This document shows positions 5,985 to 13,860 of a stretch of 64,000 bases of DNA, in pieces; the stretch's first letter is position 1, and the number at the start of each line of letters is the position of its first letter. Both the position numbers and the translations under genes were made by a program. The stretch lies in contig JAISTR010000034.1 of assembly GCA_031272515.1 (NCBI GenBank), positions 1-64,000 on the forward strand, read 5' to 3'. The stretch is from Erysipelotrichaceae bacterium. GTDB lineage: Bacteria > Bacillota_I > Bacilli_A > Erysipelotrichales > Erysipelotrichaceae. The notes below the pieces were generated by a model. It worked only from the letters and a program-made list of their open reading frames with translations. It was not told the DNA's origin and did no database searches.

Positions 5985-8387
5985 ATGTTTACGAATAAGA
6001 ATGAGTTTATTAAGGACTTTAAACGGAAGATGGAAGAGGAATACGGACGGGAATTAGGATATGCCCATCCGAGTGAGAAATATATCGTACTGGGAAAGAT
6101 GGTGCGCGAGTTTGCGTCCAAGCACTGGCGCCAAACCAAACAGGAAGTCTCCGGACAGAAGCAGAAACAAATGTACTACTTCTCGATGGAGTTTTTAATT
6201 GGCCGTTTACTGACCAACAACCTGATGAATCTGGGGATTTACAATGTCGTCAAGGAAGGCCTGGATGAGCTGGGCATCGACATCAATGAACTCGAAGAGC
6301 TGGAAAGCGATGCCGGGCTGGGAAATGGCGGCCTGGGCCGCCTGGCAGCTTGTTTCCTGGATTCCCTGGCCTCTTTATCCCTGCCGGGCAATGGCAACTG
6401 CATCCGCTATGAATACGGGCTGTTTCGCCAGAAGATTGTCGAAGGCAGACAAACCGAAGTCCCGGATCAATGGCTGGCATTGGGCAATGTCTGGGAAGTC
6501 CGAAAACCCAAGCACGCAGTGGAAGTCCCCTTCTGGGGGAGAGTGGAAGTACACCGCAATGAGGATGGCACCATGAGCTTTGAACATGTCGACTGCGAAT
6601 ATGTAAAGGCGGTGCCCTACGACGTTCCCGTCGTAGGCCGCAAGACCGTACAGACCAACACCCTGCGCCTTTGGAGTGCGGAGGCTTCCGAAAACCTGCC
6701 GGTAAACAAGGACTTCAGGACTTATATCCAGGATGTCCATGAAATCTGCCAAAACGTCTATCCGGATGATTCAACCGAGCATGGCCGCTATCTGCGTTTA
6801 AAGCAGGAATACTTCTTTGTGGCATCTGGCTTAAAGGCCTTAATCAAAGCCCATTTAAGGGTTTATCCCTCTTTGGATAACTTTGCTGAAAAGATTGTCA
6901 TTCAGCTCAACGATACCCATCCGGTGCTCTGTATTCCCGAATTGATGCGGATTTTGATGGATGAGTACCACTACCTGTGGGAGGATGCCTGGAAGATTAC
7001 TTCCAGCTGCATGGCCTATACCAACCACACCGTCATGGCGGAGGCGCTGGAGCGCTGGCCGGTCGATATGGTGCAGTCCTTATTGCCAAGGGTATACATG
7101 ATCATTGAGGAAATCCACAACCGCTTTTTGATTGAAGTGCGCGACCGCTTCGCAGACAGCGCCTTGCAATACCAGGTTTCCATCATCCGCGACGGGCAGG
7201 TGCACATGGCGCACCTGGCAGTTGTCGGTGCCTTCAGTGTCAACGGCGTCGCGAAAATTCATACCGAAATCCTTAAGAACGACGTCATGGCGCCTTTCTA
7301 TAAAGTGTTCCCGGAGAAATTCTCCAACAAGACCAACGGTATTACCCACCGTCGCTGGCTGGTGTATTCCAACCCGCAATTGCGGGCTCTATTGGCAGAT
7401 ACGATTGGTGAGGATTATATCAAGGATCCCTTGAAGCTGGATGAATTGCGGAAGTTCGCGAAAGACAAAGAGATTCAAAAGCGCTTTATGCAAGTCAAGC
7501 GCGAGCGCAAGATTATCCTGGCTGACTATATCAAGAAGAACCTGGATATAGAGGTTTCCCCCGATTTTATCTTTGATGTCCAGGCCAAGCGGCTTCATGC
7601 CTACAAGCGGCAGCTCTTGAATGTGCTGCACATCATCTATCTGTATCAAAAAATGAAGGCGGACCCAAGCTTCCGTATTGTTCCCAGAGCCTATCTGTTT
7701 GCGGCCAAAGCTGCTCCTGCCTACTACTTTGCGAAAGCGGTCATCAAGCTGATCAATGATGTCAGTGTGAAAGTAAACAGTGACCCGGATACCAAGGATT
7801 ACCTGAAGGTGGTGTTCTTGCCCAACTACAGCGTCTCATTGGCTGAGATTTTAATGAATGCGGCGGATGTGAGTGAACAGATTTCCACCGCCGGTAAGGA
7901 AGCCAGCGGTACCGGCAACATGAAGTTCATGATGAACGGGGCTTTGACATTGGGCACTTTGGATGGTGCCAATGTAGAGATTGATGCCCTGGTAGGCAGG
8001 GACAATGATGTCATCTTCGGTTATACCGTTGAGGAGCTGGCAGCATTGAGGGAAAGCTATGATGTCTGGAAGATCTTTGGGGAAAACAAGGAACTGGCCA
8101 ATGCCATTGATGCTTTGGTGGACGGGACCTTCAATGAGAACCGCGAGGAGTTCAAGGTCATCTATGATGAGCTGATGTACAAGAATGATGAATACTTTGT
8201 CCTGGGTGATTTTGAAGCCTACCGCAAAGCCCAAAGTGAGACGCAAAGCCGATATCAGGATTCTGCTAAGTGGGCGGAATCAATGTTAATCAATATTGCC
8301 TGTTCCGGTTACTTCTCCAGTGACCGCACCGTACAGGAATATGTGCGTGATATCTGGCACATCGGGACGATGAAGAAACGTGATTAA
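5985..8387 (+). CDS. glgP: Glycogen/maltodextrin phosphorylase
   Basis: 800 aa, full length for the GT35 family. It releases glucose-1-phosphate from alpha-1,4-glucans by phosphorolysis with pyridoxal phosphate. Visible family signatures include GNGGLGRLAACFLDSLASL near residue 110, QLNDTHPVL, NGITHRRWL, AKRLHAYKRQLLN and the PLP-lysine region EASGTGNMKFMMNGALTLGTLDGANVEI region near residue 640. The ATG at 5985 is chosen because AGGAGG sits 5 nt upstream; a TTG at 5970 precedes that site. No other glycogen genes are next to it, so it may degrade imported maltodextrins or unlinked glycogen stores. It overlaps the next gene by 8 nt and is transcribed against replication. Confidence 0.95.
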   Translation: MFTNKNEFIKDFKRKMEEEYGRELGYAHPSEKYIVLGKMVREFASKHWRQTKQEVSGQKQKQMYYFSMEFLIGRLLTNNLMNLGIYNVVKEGLDELGIDINELEELESDAGLGNGGLGRLAACFLDSLASLSLPGNGNCIRYEYGLFRQKIVEGRQTEVPDQWLALGNVWEVRKPKHAVEVPFWGRVEVHRNEDGTMSFEHVDCEYVKAVPYDVPVVGRKTVQTNTLRLWSAEASENLPVNKDFRTYIQDVHEICQNVYPDDSTEHGRYLRLKQEYFFVASGLKALIKAHLRVYPSLDNFAEKIVIQLNDTHPVLCIPELMRILMDEYHYLWEDAWKITSSCMAYTNHTVMAEALERWPVDMVQSLLPRVYMIIEEIHNRFLIEVRDRFADSALQYQVSIIRDGQVHMAHLAVVGAFSVNGVAKIHTEILKNDVMAPFYKVFPEKFSNKTNGITHRRWLVYSNPQLRALLADTIGEDYIKDPLKLDELRKFAKDKEIQKRFMQVKRERKIILADYIKKNLDIEVSPDFIFDVQAKRLHAYKRQLLNVLHIIYLYQKMKADPSFRIVPRAYLFAAKAAPAYYFAKAVIKLINDVSVKVNSDPDTKDYLKVVFLPNYSVSLAEILMNAADVSEQISTAGKEASGTGNMKFMMNGALTLGTLDGANVEIDALVGRDNDVIFGYTVEELAALRESYDVWKIFGENKELANAIDALVDGTFNENREEFKVIYDELMYKNDEYFVLGDFEAYRKAQSETQSRYQDSAKWAESMLINIACSGYFSSDRTVQEYVRDIWHIGTMKKRD

Positions 8388-8835
8388 GAACAATACCCTG
8401 TACCGGATGGTGTTTGTGGTTTGGGCCTTTCTATTGATGTTGGGTGAGGTCTTTATTGTGCTGGGACTGACCAACTGGTTTACCCCCGCAGACAGCAGTT
8501 TGTGGTCGGGCATGCAGACATACTATACCGCAGCTTTCTGTGCCTTTGCGGCGCTGGTAGTATGGACGCCTTTACTAAGGCGCTTTGACAACAAAGCCGC
8601 CCTGATTGCGGGCTTTGTGCTTCCGGTGCTGGTGCTGGTTACCTGTTTGACCTGCGGCCTGATTGTGTTTGCGATTTTGAAGGATTTGAAGGGTGTGGCA
8701 ATCTCTGATTATGAACTCTTTGACCGGGTGATCTGGCCCTGGATTTTGATGCAGGCCTGTATTGCCGGGGCGCTGTTTGCCTGTGTCCCGTTAATCAAAC
8801 TGACGAAAAAGGAAAAACCGGTCACTGAAAACTGA
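8380..8835 (+). CDS. Four-helix membrane protein whose stop lies in an IS-like terminal repeat
   Basis: 151 aa, GTG start overlapping the end of glgP by 8 nt, so translation is probably coupled. Hydrophobic segments lie at about 10-30, 48-66, 72-98 and 118-140, followed by a basic tail (KLTKKEKPVTEN). No family was recognised. The TGA stop (8833-8835) is the first triplet of TGAACCCAAAAAGTTGGAC, which looks like the terminal inverted repeat of an IS3-family (IS150 group) element. The reading frame may therefore have been cut short by a past insertion and the native C-terminus lost. Function unknown. Confidence 0.65.
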   Translation: MIKNNTLYRMVFVVWAFLLMLGEVFIVLGLTNWFTPADSSLWSGMQTYYTAAFCAFAALVVWTPLLRRFDNKAALIAGFVLPVLVLVTCLTCGLIVFAILKDLKGVAISDYELFDRVIWPWILMQACIAGALFACVPLIKLTKKEKPVTEN

Positions 8836-8854
8836 ACCCAAAAAGTTGGACAAT
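8833..8854 (+). repeat. Solo IS3/IS150-type terminal inverted repeat
   Basis: TGAACCCAAAAAGTTGGAC matches the general form of IS150-group ends and resembles the left end of the deleted element at 34171. No transposase frame adjoins it, so it is a scar or a coincidental match that ends the membrane-protein gene. Confidence 0.45.
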
Positions 8855-8898
8855 GATTTTGACGTAGTAAAATAACAACAATTCAAGGAGGGGTTTTT

Positions 8899-9417
8899 AT
8901 GGATTTCTTAACATTAGCCAAAGAGCGCTATTCTGTCCGCAGATTCAGCCAAAAGCCGGTTGAGCAGGAAAAGATTGATGCGATTCTGGAGGCCGCAAGA
9001 CTTGCACCTACAGCGGCGAATGCCCAGCCGCAGCGGGTACTGGTGATACAGTCACCAGAGGCATTAGCCAAATTGAAGGACTGTACGCCCTATCACTTTA
9101 ATGCACCGCTGGCCTTTCTTGTTTGCTATGACACGCAAACCGTTTGGCGCCGGAAATATGATGGCCATAACAGCGGTGATGTGGATGCCAGCATTGTTGG
9201 AACCCACATGATGATGGAAGCTATGGATCTTGGCATTGGCAGCACCTGGGTCATGGCCTTTGATCCTGCTGCTACAAAAACAGCTTACAACCTTCCCGAC
9301 CATATTGTTCCGGTTGCTTTTTTTACGATGGGCTACCCGGCAGAAGACTCAGTGCCAAGTCCCATGCATGATAAAAGCCTAGGTATTGAAGAGATTGTTT
9401 TCTATAACAAGTTTTGA
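8899..9417 (+). CDS. Nitroreductase family flavoprotein
   Basis: 172 aa, a short nitroreductase-fold protein expected to bind FMN as a dimer and use NAD(P)H. It has the N-terminal signature ERYSVRRFSQKPVEQEKI, the APTAANAQPQR flavin/nicotinamide segment near residue 36, and a C-terminal GYPAED motif. AAGGAGG lies upstream of the ATG at 8899. It stands alone, downstream of an IS-like end that may contribute promoter elements (TTGGAC, TTGACG). Physiological substrate unknown. A 7-bp hairpin without a T-run (9424-9446) follows the stop. Confidence 0.9.
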   Translation: MDFLTLAKERYSVRRFSQKPVEQEKIDAILEAARLAPTAANAQPQRVLVIQSPEALAKLKDCTPYHFNAPLAFLVCYDTQTVWRRKYDGHNSGDVDASIVGTHMMMEAMDLGIGSTWVMAFDPAATKTAYNLPDHIVPVAFFTMGYPAEDSVPSPMHDKSLGIEEIVFYNKF

Positions 9418-9426
9418 AGGAATGGT

Positions 9427-9550
9427 TTACTGTTCTTTTGTAAACCCTAATGTTGCTTCGACCTCTTCTGCTGACAGCCAGCCTTCTTCTCTAGCTGACT
9501 GTTCGCCTTTTTTATTATTCAGCAGCTGGCAGTGTATCCCAAATCTTCCC
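9427..9550 (-). pseudogene. Possible C-terminal remnant of an unidentified gene
   Basis: After the ABC permease stop, a minus-strand frame stays open for about 38 codons to TAA at 9429-9427 and reads like a protein C-terminus (EEGWLSAEEVEATLGFTKEQ). It has no start codon or ribosome-binding site and begins right behind a TAG. It may be the tail of a lost gene, or of the permease operon. Short length limits confidence. Confidence 0.25.
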
Positions 9551-9553
9551 TAA

Positions 9554-10354
9554 TCACCAGGCATTTTTCTTGCTGAGGTAAAGGGATATCAGAAAACAGA
9601 TGGTTCCCCCGCCCAATAAGACTGCCCAGCTTAGCCAATATTGGCTGAGACTTTGATTTTGCGTGATTCCGTTTAATAGATCCACGGTATGGGTCAGGGG
9701 AAACAGCTTCGCAATCCGGTTGATGCTGTCCGGTAATATTTCCCGGGGCAGCGAACAGCCGGAGATAAACATCATGCCAAAGTAAAGGGTGTAACAAATC
9801 GCATTGGTAATCTTCAGATTCGGGCTGGCAGCCGCAATCAGATAACCCATAGAAAACAATGAGTACATCGCTGCACAAACGCCAATAAACAGCAGCCAGA
9901 GATGCGAGATTTGTACCCGGTAAAGCATCCATCCCACTCCCAGTTGCAAGAACACTCCGATTACTGTCACCGCAACCTGAACCAGGATTTGGATCAATAT
10001 GACCCGCTCTTTGCCCGCCGGGGTCGCATCAAAGCGCTTGTATACCCTGTTGTCCTTGTTTTCACCCAAGGTAAGGGGCAGGCCCATAAAAGCGGAAACA
10101 CAGAGGATCAAGGCGATGTTGCCGGGCATCATCACATCCATCGATCCCCTCCCGCCATAAAACGGCGTGGGTTCATTGCCATAGATGCTGCCAAATAAAA
10201 CCAGCATCAAAAGCGGAAACACCAGGGCGAAGAAAGGTCCGTAGAAACTGCGCAGGTACAGCTTGAATTCAGTGAGAAAGAGGGTTGTGTTCATCCTTGT
10301 CCTGTCTTTTTTTAATACGCTTTTTTGCTTTGTAAAGATTTCATCACTCATCAT
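9554..10354 (-). CDS. ABC-2 type transporter permease
   Basis: 266 aa. A cytoplasmic N-terminus of about 35 residues is followed by about six hydrophobic segments (for example ALVFPLLMLVLFG, IALILCVSAFMG, LLFIGVCAAMYSLF, ICYTLYFGMMFISG, and a final segment before LSKKNAW). The motif YFGMMFISGCSLPREILPD region is typical of ABC-2 exporters of the drug/lantibiotic/polysaccharide type. GGAGG lies 8 nt before the ATG at 10354. It forms a pair with the ATPase gene 3 bp upstream. The substrate cannot be told. The divergent LytTR/DUF3021 pair suggests LytTR control of this exporter. Confidence 0.88.
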   Translation of the reverse strand: MMSDEIFTKQKSVLKKDRTRMNTTLFLTEFKLYLRSFYGPFFALVFPLLMLVLFGSIYGNEPTPFYGGRGSMDVMMPGNIALILCVSAFMGLPLTLGENKDNRVYKRFDATPAGKERVILIQILVQVAVTVIGVFLQLGVGWMLYRVQISHLWLLFIGVCAAMYSLFSMGYLIAAASPNLKITNAICYTLYFGMMFISGCSLPREILPDSINRIAKLFPLTHTVDLLNGITQNQSLSQYWLSWAVLLGGGTICFLISLYLSKKNAW

Positions 10355-10357
10355 TGT

Positions 10358-11104
10358 CTAATCCTCCCACCCGGCTTCTGTAAGCCGTAAATATAAATCT
10401 TCCAGTGATGCTTCATGGGTATCACACTTCAGGGTGTGTTGCGCGTATTGCGCAAAGCCTTCCAGGCTTCCCTGATACGCGATTTCACCGCTTTTTAAAA
10501 ACAGCAGACGGTCTGCCAAAGCCTCCACCTCTTCCAGGTAATGGGAAACCAGTACAGTGGTCACTCCCTGCTCTCTGCTTTTTTTCAAAATATTCCAGAT
10601 TCCCCTTCTGCCAGCCGGATCCAGACCGGTGGTGACCTCATCCAGAATCAGCAGTTTGGGATTTCCCATCAAGGCGATGGCGATGCTCAAGCGCTGGCGC
10701 TCCCCTCCGGAAAGCTTGGAAACCGTGTGCTTTTTTTTGCCGGATAAGCCCAATAATGCAAGCAGCCTTTGCGGGTCTTGGGGAGTTGGATAAAGATTGT
10801 AATAAAGCTTTAAAAGCTCCTTCACCCTGATCTGCAGCGGCCAGTTGGAGCTTTGCAGCTGAACCCCAACCTGGCGATACATCGCCTCTTTTTCTTTCTG
10901 CGGGTCATAGCCAAGGACCCTGATCTGTCCCTTTGCCGGATGTATCAATCCTTCCATACTCTCAACGGTGGAGGTTTTGCCAGAGCCATTGGGTCCGATG
11001 ATGGCAAAGATCTCCCCTGCTTTTACAGAAAAGCTGATGTTTTTGACGGCTTGAATGTGCCGGTAGTGCACACTCAGGTTCTCTACTTGAATTACAGCAT
11101 TCAT
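10358..11104 (-). CDS. ABC transporter ATP-binding protein
   Basis: 248 aa nucleotide-binding subunit. Walker A is GPNGSGKTS (about residues 38-46), the signature is LSGGERQRL, Walker B is LLILDEVTTGLDP, and the switch histidine lies in LVSHYLEEVEAL. AGGAGG precedes the ATG. The C-terminal extension after the H-loop is short, as in ABC-2 exporters. It is first in a two-gene minus-strand operon with the permease and faces the LytTR gene across a 145-bp region that contains a 21-bp-period direct repeat. Confidence 0.92.
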   Translation of the reverse strand: MNAVIQVENLSVHYRHIQAVKNISFSVKAGEIFAIIGPNGSGKTSTVESMEGLIHPAKGQIRVLGYDPQKEKEAMYRQVGVQLQSSNWPLQIRVKELLKLYYNLYPTPQDPQRLLALLGLSGKKKHTVSKLSGGERQRLSIAIALMGNPKLLILDEVTTGLDPAGRRGIWNILKKSREQGVTTVLVSHYLEEVEALADRLLFLKSGEIAYQGSLEGFAQYAQHTLKCDTHEASLEDLYLRLTEAGWED

Positions 11105-11169
11105 AACAACCTCCTGGTTTTGACTTTTTCATCGTAGAGAAAAAAAGGGTTTCTGTCCCTGCTTTATTA

Positions 11170-11200
11170 ACAAGCGGTCGGTTTTATGATACAAGCGGTC
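11170..11200. promoter_or_regulatory. LytTR-type direct repeat operator between divergent operons
   Basis: ACAAGCGGTC occurs at 11170-11179 and 11191-11200, a 21-bp period (two helical turns) with matching downstream bases. LytTR-domain regulators typically bind short direct repeats with this phasing. The repeats end about 24 bp before TATAAT (11224-11229) of the LytTR gene, fitting class-II-like activation or autoregulation; their effect on the ABC genes is inferred. Confidence 0.6.
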
Positions 11201-11249
11201 ATTTTTGCCTGTTTTTTTGATTGTATAATGGAATTGCAAGAGGTCCGTT

Positions 11250-11699
11250 ATGAAAGTTGATGTGAAGATTGAACAAGATCTGAAACAGCCCTATGCCGTC
11301 GTCTACACTTCGGTATTGACCCCGGATTTGCTGATGGTGATTGAGCTCTTGGAGAATGCCGGAGAGGTGCGCAGTGATGTCATCACCGGCAAACAAAACG
11401 ACCGGGTTTTTATCCTGGAAGCCAAAAACATCGAAATGATTCGGGCTGAGGGCAAAGAAATCGCGGTCTATGATACCAAGGGTGTGCGCTACCAGAGTAC
11501 TAAGCGCATCTATGAGTTGGAGAGCAGCCTGGGTCCTGATTTCATTCGCATCTCCAAGAGCGCACTTGTCAACCTCAAACGGATTGACCATGTGGATGTC
11601 GGCTTCGGCGGTGCTTTGGATCTGGTCATGAAAAACCAAATCCACGAATACATTTCCCGGCGCTTTGTCGCCGCTTTCAAGAAACGTTTGGGGTTATGA
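11250..11699 (+). CDS. LytTR-domain DNA-binding transcriptional regulator
   Basis: 149 aa without a receiver domain. The N-terminal ~50 residues are uncharacterised and the C-terminal ~95 form a LytTR domain (RVFILEAKNIEMIRAEGKEI region, then RISKSALVNLKRI and FGGALDLVMKN). AGAGG lies 5 nt before the ATG at 11250 and TATAAT 20 nt upstream. It is directly followed by a DUF3021 membrane protein, a common pairing with ABC exporters in Bacillota in which the membrane partner modulates the regulator. Likely targets are its own promoter and the divergent ABC operon through the repeats at 11170-11200. Confidence 0.88.
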   Translation: MKVDVKIEQDLKQPYAVVYTSVLTPDLLMVIELLENAGEVRSDVITGKQNDRVFILEAKNIEMIRAEGKEIAVYDTKGVRYQSTKRIYELESSLGPDFIRISKSALVNLKRIDHVDVGFGGALDLVMKNQIHEYISRRFVAAFKKRLGL

Positions 11700-11708
11700 G
11701 AGGTGCAT

Positions 11709-12164
11709 ATGGAAACACAAAAAAGCATTTACAAGAAAATTTTTGAACTGATCTTCTTTGGCATCACCTGGGGCAGTTTTTGGATGGTGCTGACCGCTAT
11801 CATTATTGATAACACGACCCCGGGCGGGCTGATCAGCCTGTCATCAGATTTCAACTTCACCAAAAACGCCCTGCTGAGCATGCTGATTGGGGTTGGCTGG
11901 AGTCTGCCTACCCTGATTTATGATGTGGACCGGCTGCCCATGCTGGTGAAGTCCCTGTTGCATTTTGCCATCGGCAGCACAGTCTTCTTTATTGTGGCTT
12001 TTTATCTGGGCTGGATTCCGGTTGATTTCAGATGGACAGCCATCCTGCAGTTTGTCGTCGTATATCTTCTGATCTTTCTGGCAATCTGGTTTCTGTTCTA
12101 TCTTTACTACCGCGGGCAGCGGGATAAAATCAACCGCAAGCTTCGTGAAATCAATCAAGAATAA
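11709..12164 (+). CDS. DUF3021 family membrane protein
   Basis: 151 aa with four predicted transmembrane helices (about 12-32, 58-76, 84-104, 112-134) and a basic, probably cytoplasmic C-terminus (YRGQRDKINRKLREINQE). The domain length and arrangement fit DUF3021. GAGAGGTG lies upstream of the ATG at 11709, which is preferred over an in-frame GTG at 11703. It begins 9 bp after the LytTR stop, so the two are co-expressed. In such pairs the membrane protein is thought to act as sensor or anti-activator, which is an inference here. Confidence 0.8.
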   Translation: METQKSIYKKIFELIFFGITWGSFWMVLTAIIIDNTTPGGLISLSSDFNFTKNALLSMLIGVGWSLPTLIYDVDRLPMLVKSLLHFAIGSTVFFIVAFYLGWIPVDFRWTAILQFVVVYLLIFLAIWFLFYLYYRGQRDKINRKLREINQE

Positions 12165-12202
12165 CATTAAAAAAAGCCGTTGATAAACGGCTTTTTTTAA
12201 TG
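12165..12202. terminator. Bidirectional terminator between DUF3021 gene and phosphoesterase gene
   Basis: CATTAAAAAAAGCCGTT, loop GATA and its complement give a long symmetric stem with T-runs on both strands, serving the convergent genes on each side. Confidence 0.9.
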
Positions 12203-12204
12203 TT

Positions 12205-13575
12205 TTAAGGAATTTCAATCACAACCCGCCAGGGGTCGGTTGTGGGCTCGACAAACATATTGAGAAAGTTGTCGCGCTGGGGTATTTCCGTATGCTCCTT
12301 CCAGAGGAAGTAGCCCGGCATCAGTCTTACCTCCGGCCTGATTTCCATCGGCATCCCGGCAAAATAGTAGGTGTTCATTAACGCCTGGGCTTCTGCCATC
12401 TGCGTCTTTTCCAGCTCTGTCAATTGCTCATAGGCTGCCAAATTGTTCATGCTGCGCTGATAGGCCAAAAGATAGTAGAAGGCATAGGAGTACTTAAAAA
12501 AATCATCCATCTCCCCTTCATAGCGGTCCGTGCCGAAGCTTGGTAGATAGCGGTCGACATCCAGGGGAATAAAGTCATATACAAAGCTCTGCTTGGGGGT
12601 ATATACCAGCTGGCCATACCCCTGCACATAGGTGACCAGCGAGGAATTGGCAACATCCGTGAGCAGTACATCATTGTAGCTGCGCTGGGTGATGCGCTGC
12701 ATGTGGATGTGCCCGGAAAAGCTCAGGGTATAACCGTATTCCACCATCAGGTTCTTTAGCAATTCCGAGTTCTTGATGGTGTAGTCGCTGTTGTGCACCA
12801 CGCTTTGGTCCAGCACATTCTGATGCACAAAGATGACGACCTGGGCATCTTCTGCCTTGGCTTTTTCAAAGCAGTCCTTGATCCACAATACGGTGGAATC
12901 CTTGAGCTTGCCTGAGGGATCAGAGCTCAAGGCCATGTTTTTTTCGTATTGGTTTACATCCAGCATCAAAAGATACAGGGAAGGGCTCAGGGGAAAGAAA
13001 TAACTCAGGGTCTCCTCGTCGTAGGAAATGTTGTAGTCATAGCCAAAGTCCTTGTAGATCTCTTTGAACTGCTGGGCACTGATCGTGCTTGCATAATAGA
13101 CCTGTCCCTCTCTGAATTCACGGGCAAAGGGGTTGTTGATATCATGGTTGCCGGGTAAAACCAGCACGGTAATCCCGGCCTCCTTCAAAACCTGGAGCTT
13201 CTTGGCGAGCACTTCGTGGGAAAGCGTTTCTCCGTTGAAGGTAATATCCCCGTTTAAGACCAGGGCCTGCGGCTTTTCTTCCAGTACCTGCAAAATGAAG
13301 GCATCCGTAAGCTCTTCTATATCCACCATCATCTTGCCGTCATTGAGGGCAAAGTCAAAGAAGAGGTCATGGTCGCTGTATAATTCGGGGGCAATGTAGT
13401 GAATATCGTTGGCAATCAGGATTTTCATGGGTCCATCCTCATCATAGGCATAAGCAAACGGCGGTGTTTCTTCCGCTTTTTTTTGGCAGGCAAAGAAAAA
13501 GGTGAGACCAAGACAGCACAAAAGCAGGATAATCAGGTGTTGGCAGTGCTTTTGGTTTCGCCCGTTTGTTTTCAT
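12205..13575 (-). CDS. Calcineurin-like metallophosphoesterase lipoprotein
   Basis: 456 aa. The N-terminus has a basic stretch, a hydrophobic core and a lipobox FFAC (Cys about residue 30), so it is probably an outer-face lipoprotein. The metallophosphoesterase core carries the metal-ligand motifs ANDIHYI (near 55), LNGDIT, GNHDI (near 142) and SGHIHMQ (near 276). A roughly 150-residue C-terminal extension follows. Substrate unknown; nucleotides or cell-wall phosphodiesters are plausible. TGGTAGAAT (13593-13585) lies only 9 nt before the ATG and no Shine-Dalgarno is visible, so the mRNA may be nearly leaderless. Confidence 0.85.
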   Translation of the reverse strand: MKTNGRNQKHCQHLIILLLCCLGLTFFFACQKKAEETPPFAYAYDEDGPMKILIANDIHYIAPELYSDHDLFFDFALNDGKMMVDIEELTDAFILQVLEEKPQALVLNGDITFNGETLSHEVLAKKLQVLKEAGITVLVLPGNHDINNPFAREFREGQVYYASTISAQQFKEIYKDFGYDYNISYDEETLSYFFPLSPSLYLLMLDVNQYEKNMALSSDPSGKLKDSTVLWIKDCFEKAKAEDAQVVIFVHQNVLDQSVVHNSDYTIKNSELLKNLMVEYGYTLSFSGHIHMQRITQRSYNDVLLTDVANSSLVTYVQGYGQLVYTPKQSFVYDFIPLDVDRYLPSFGTDRYEGEMDDFFKYSYAFYYLLAYQRSMNNLAAYEQLTELEKTQMAEAQALMNTYYFAGMPMEIRPEVRLMPGYFLWKEHTEIPQRDNFLNMFVEPTTDPWRVVIEIP

Positions 13576-13584
13576 ACTAACGGT

Positions 13585-13593
13585 ATTCTACCA
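13585..13593 (-). promoter_or_regulatory. Extended -10 element directly before the phosphoesterase start
   Basis: Minus-strand TGGTAGAAT; only 9 nt separate its last base from the ATG at 13575. A start 6-8 nt after the element leaves 1-4 nt of leader and no ribosome-binding site. Confidence 0.55.
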
Positions 13594-13669
13594 CGAAACC
13601 ATTTTTGACTTTGTCTTCCCCCTGCCCTTTTTTTGTATTAGAATAGAATTAATTGGAGGATCCCCGTCT

Positions 13670-13840
13670 TTGTCTAACATCTTACACCCTACCAGTTTTT
13701 TGGATTCTCTCTCTGCCGTCCGTTCTGATTTGTGGATCTGGCTGATGGTTGCTTCCAGTGCCGGCGTGATTTTCTGCCTGCTGCTGCTGTATCTGAAAAA
13801 TCCGAAAAAGAAAGTGCGTCACAAGGCAAAAGCCAAATGA
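13670..13840 (+). CDS. Small single-pass membrane protein, 56 aa
   Basis: TTG start with GGAGGA 9 nt upstream (13655-13660), giving a 56-residue product: a polar N-terminus, one hydrophobic helix (about residues 22-42, LWIWLMVASSAGVIFCLLLLY) is trimmed by a strongly basic tail (KNPKKKVRHKAKAK). A TAGAAT hexamer at 13639-13644 lies upstream. It ends at a bidirectional terminator facing gltX. No family recognised; the layout resembles small regulatory membrane proteins or secretion accessory peptides. Confidence 0.55.
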   Translation: MSNILHPTSFLDSLSAVRSDLWIWLMVASSAGVIFCLLLLYLKNPKKKVRHKAKAK

Positions 13841-13860
13841 AAACCGCGAATCGCGGTTTT
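13840..13860. terminator. Bidirectional terminator between small membrane gene and gltX
   Basis: AAAACCGCG-AAT-CGCGGTTTT forms a 9-bp stem with a 3-nt loop. It starts on the last base of one gene's stop codon and touches the other's. Confidence 0.8.
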
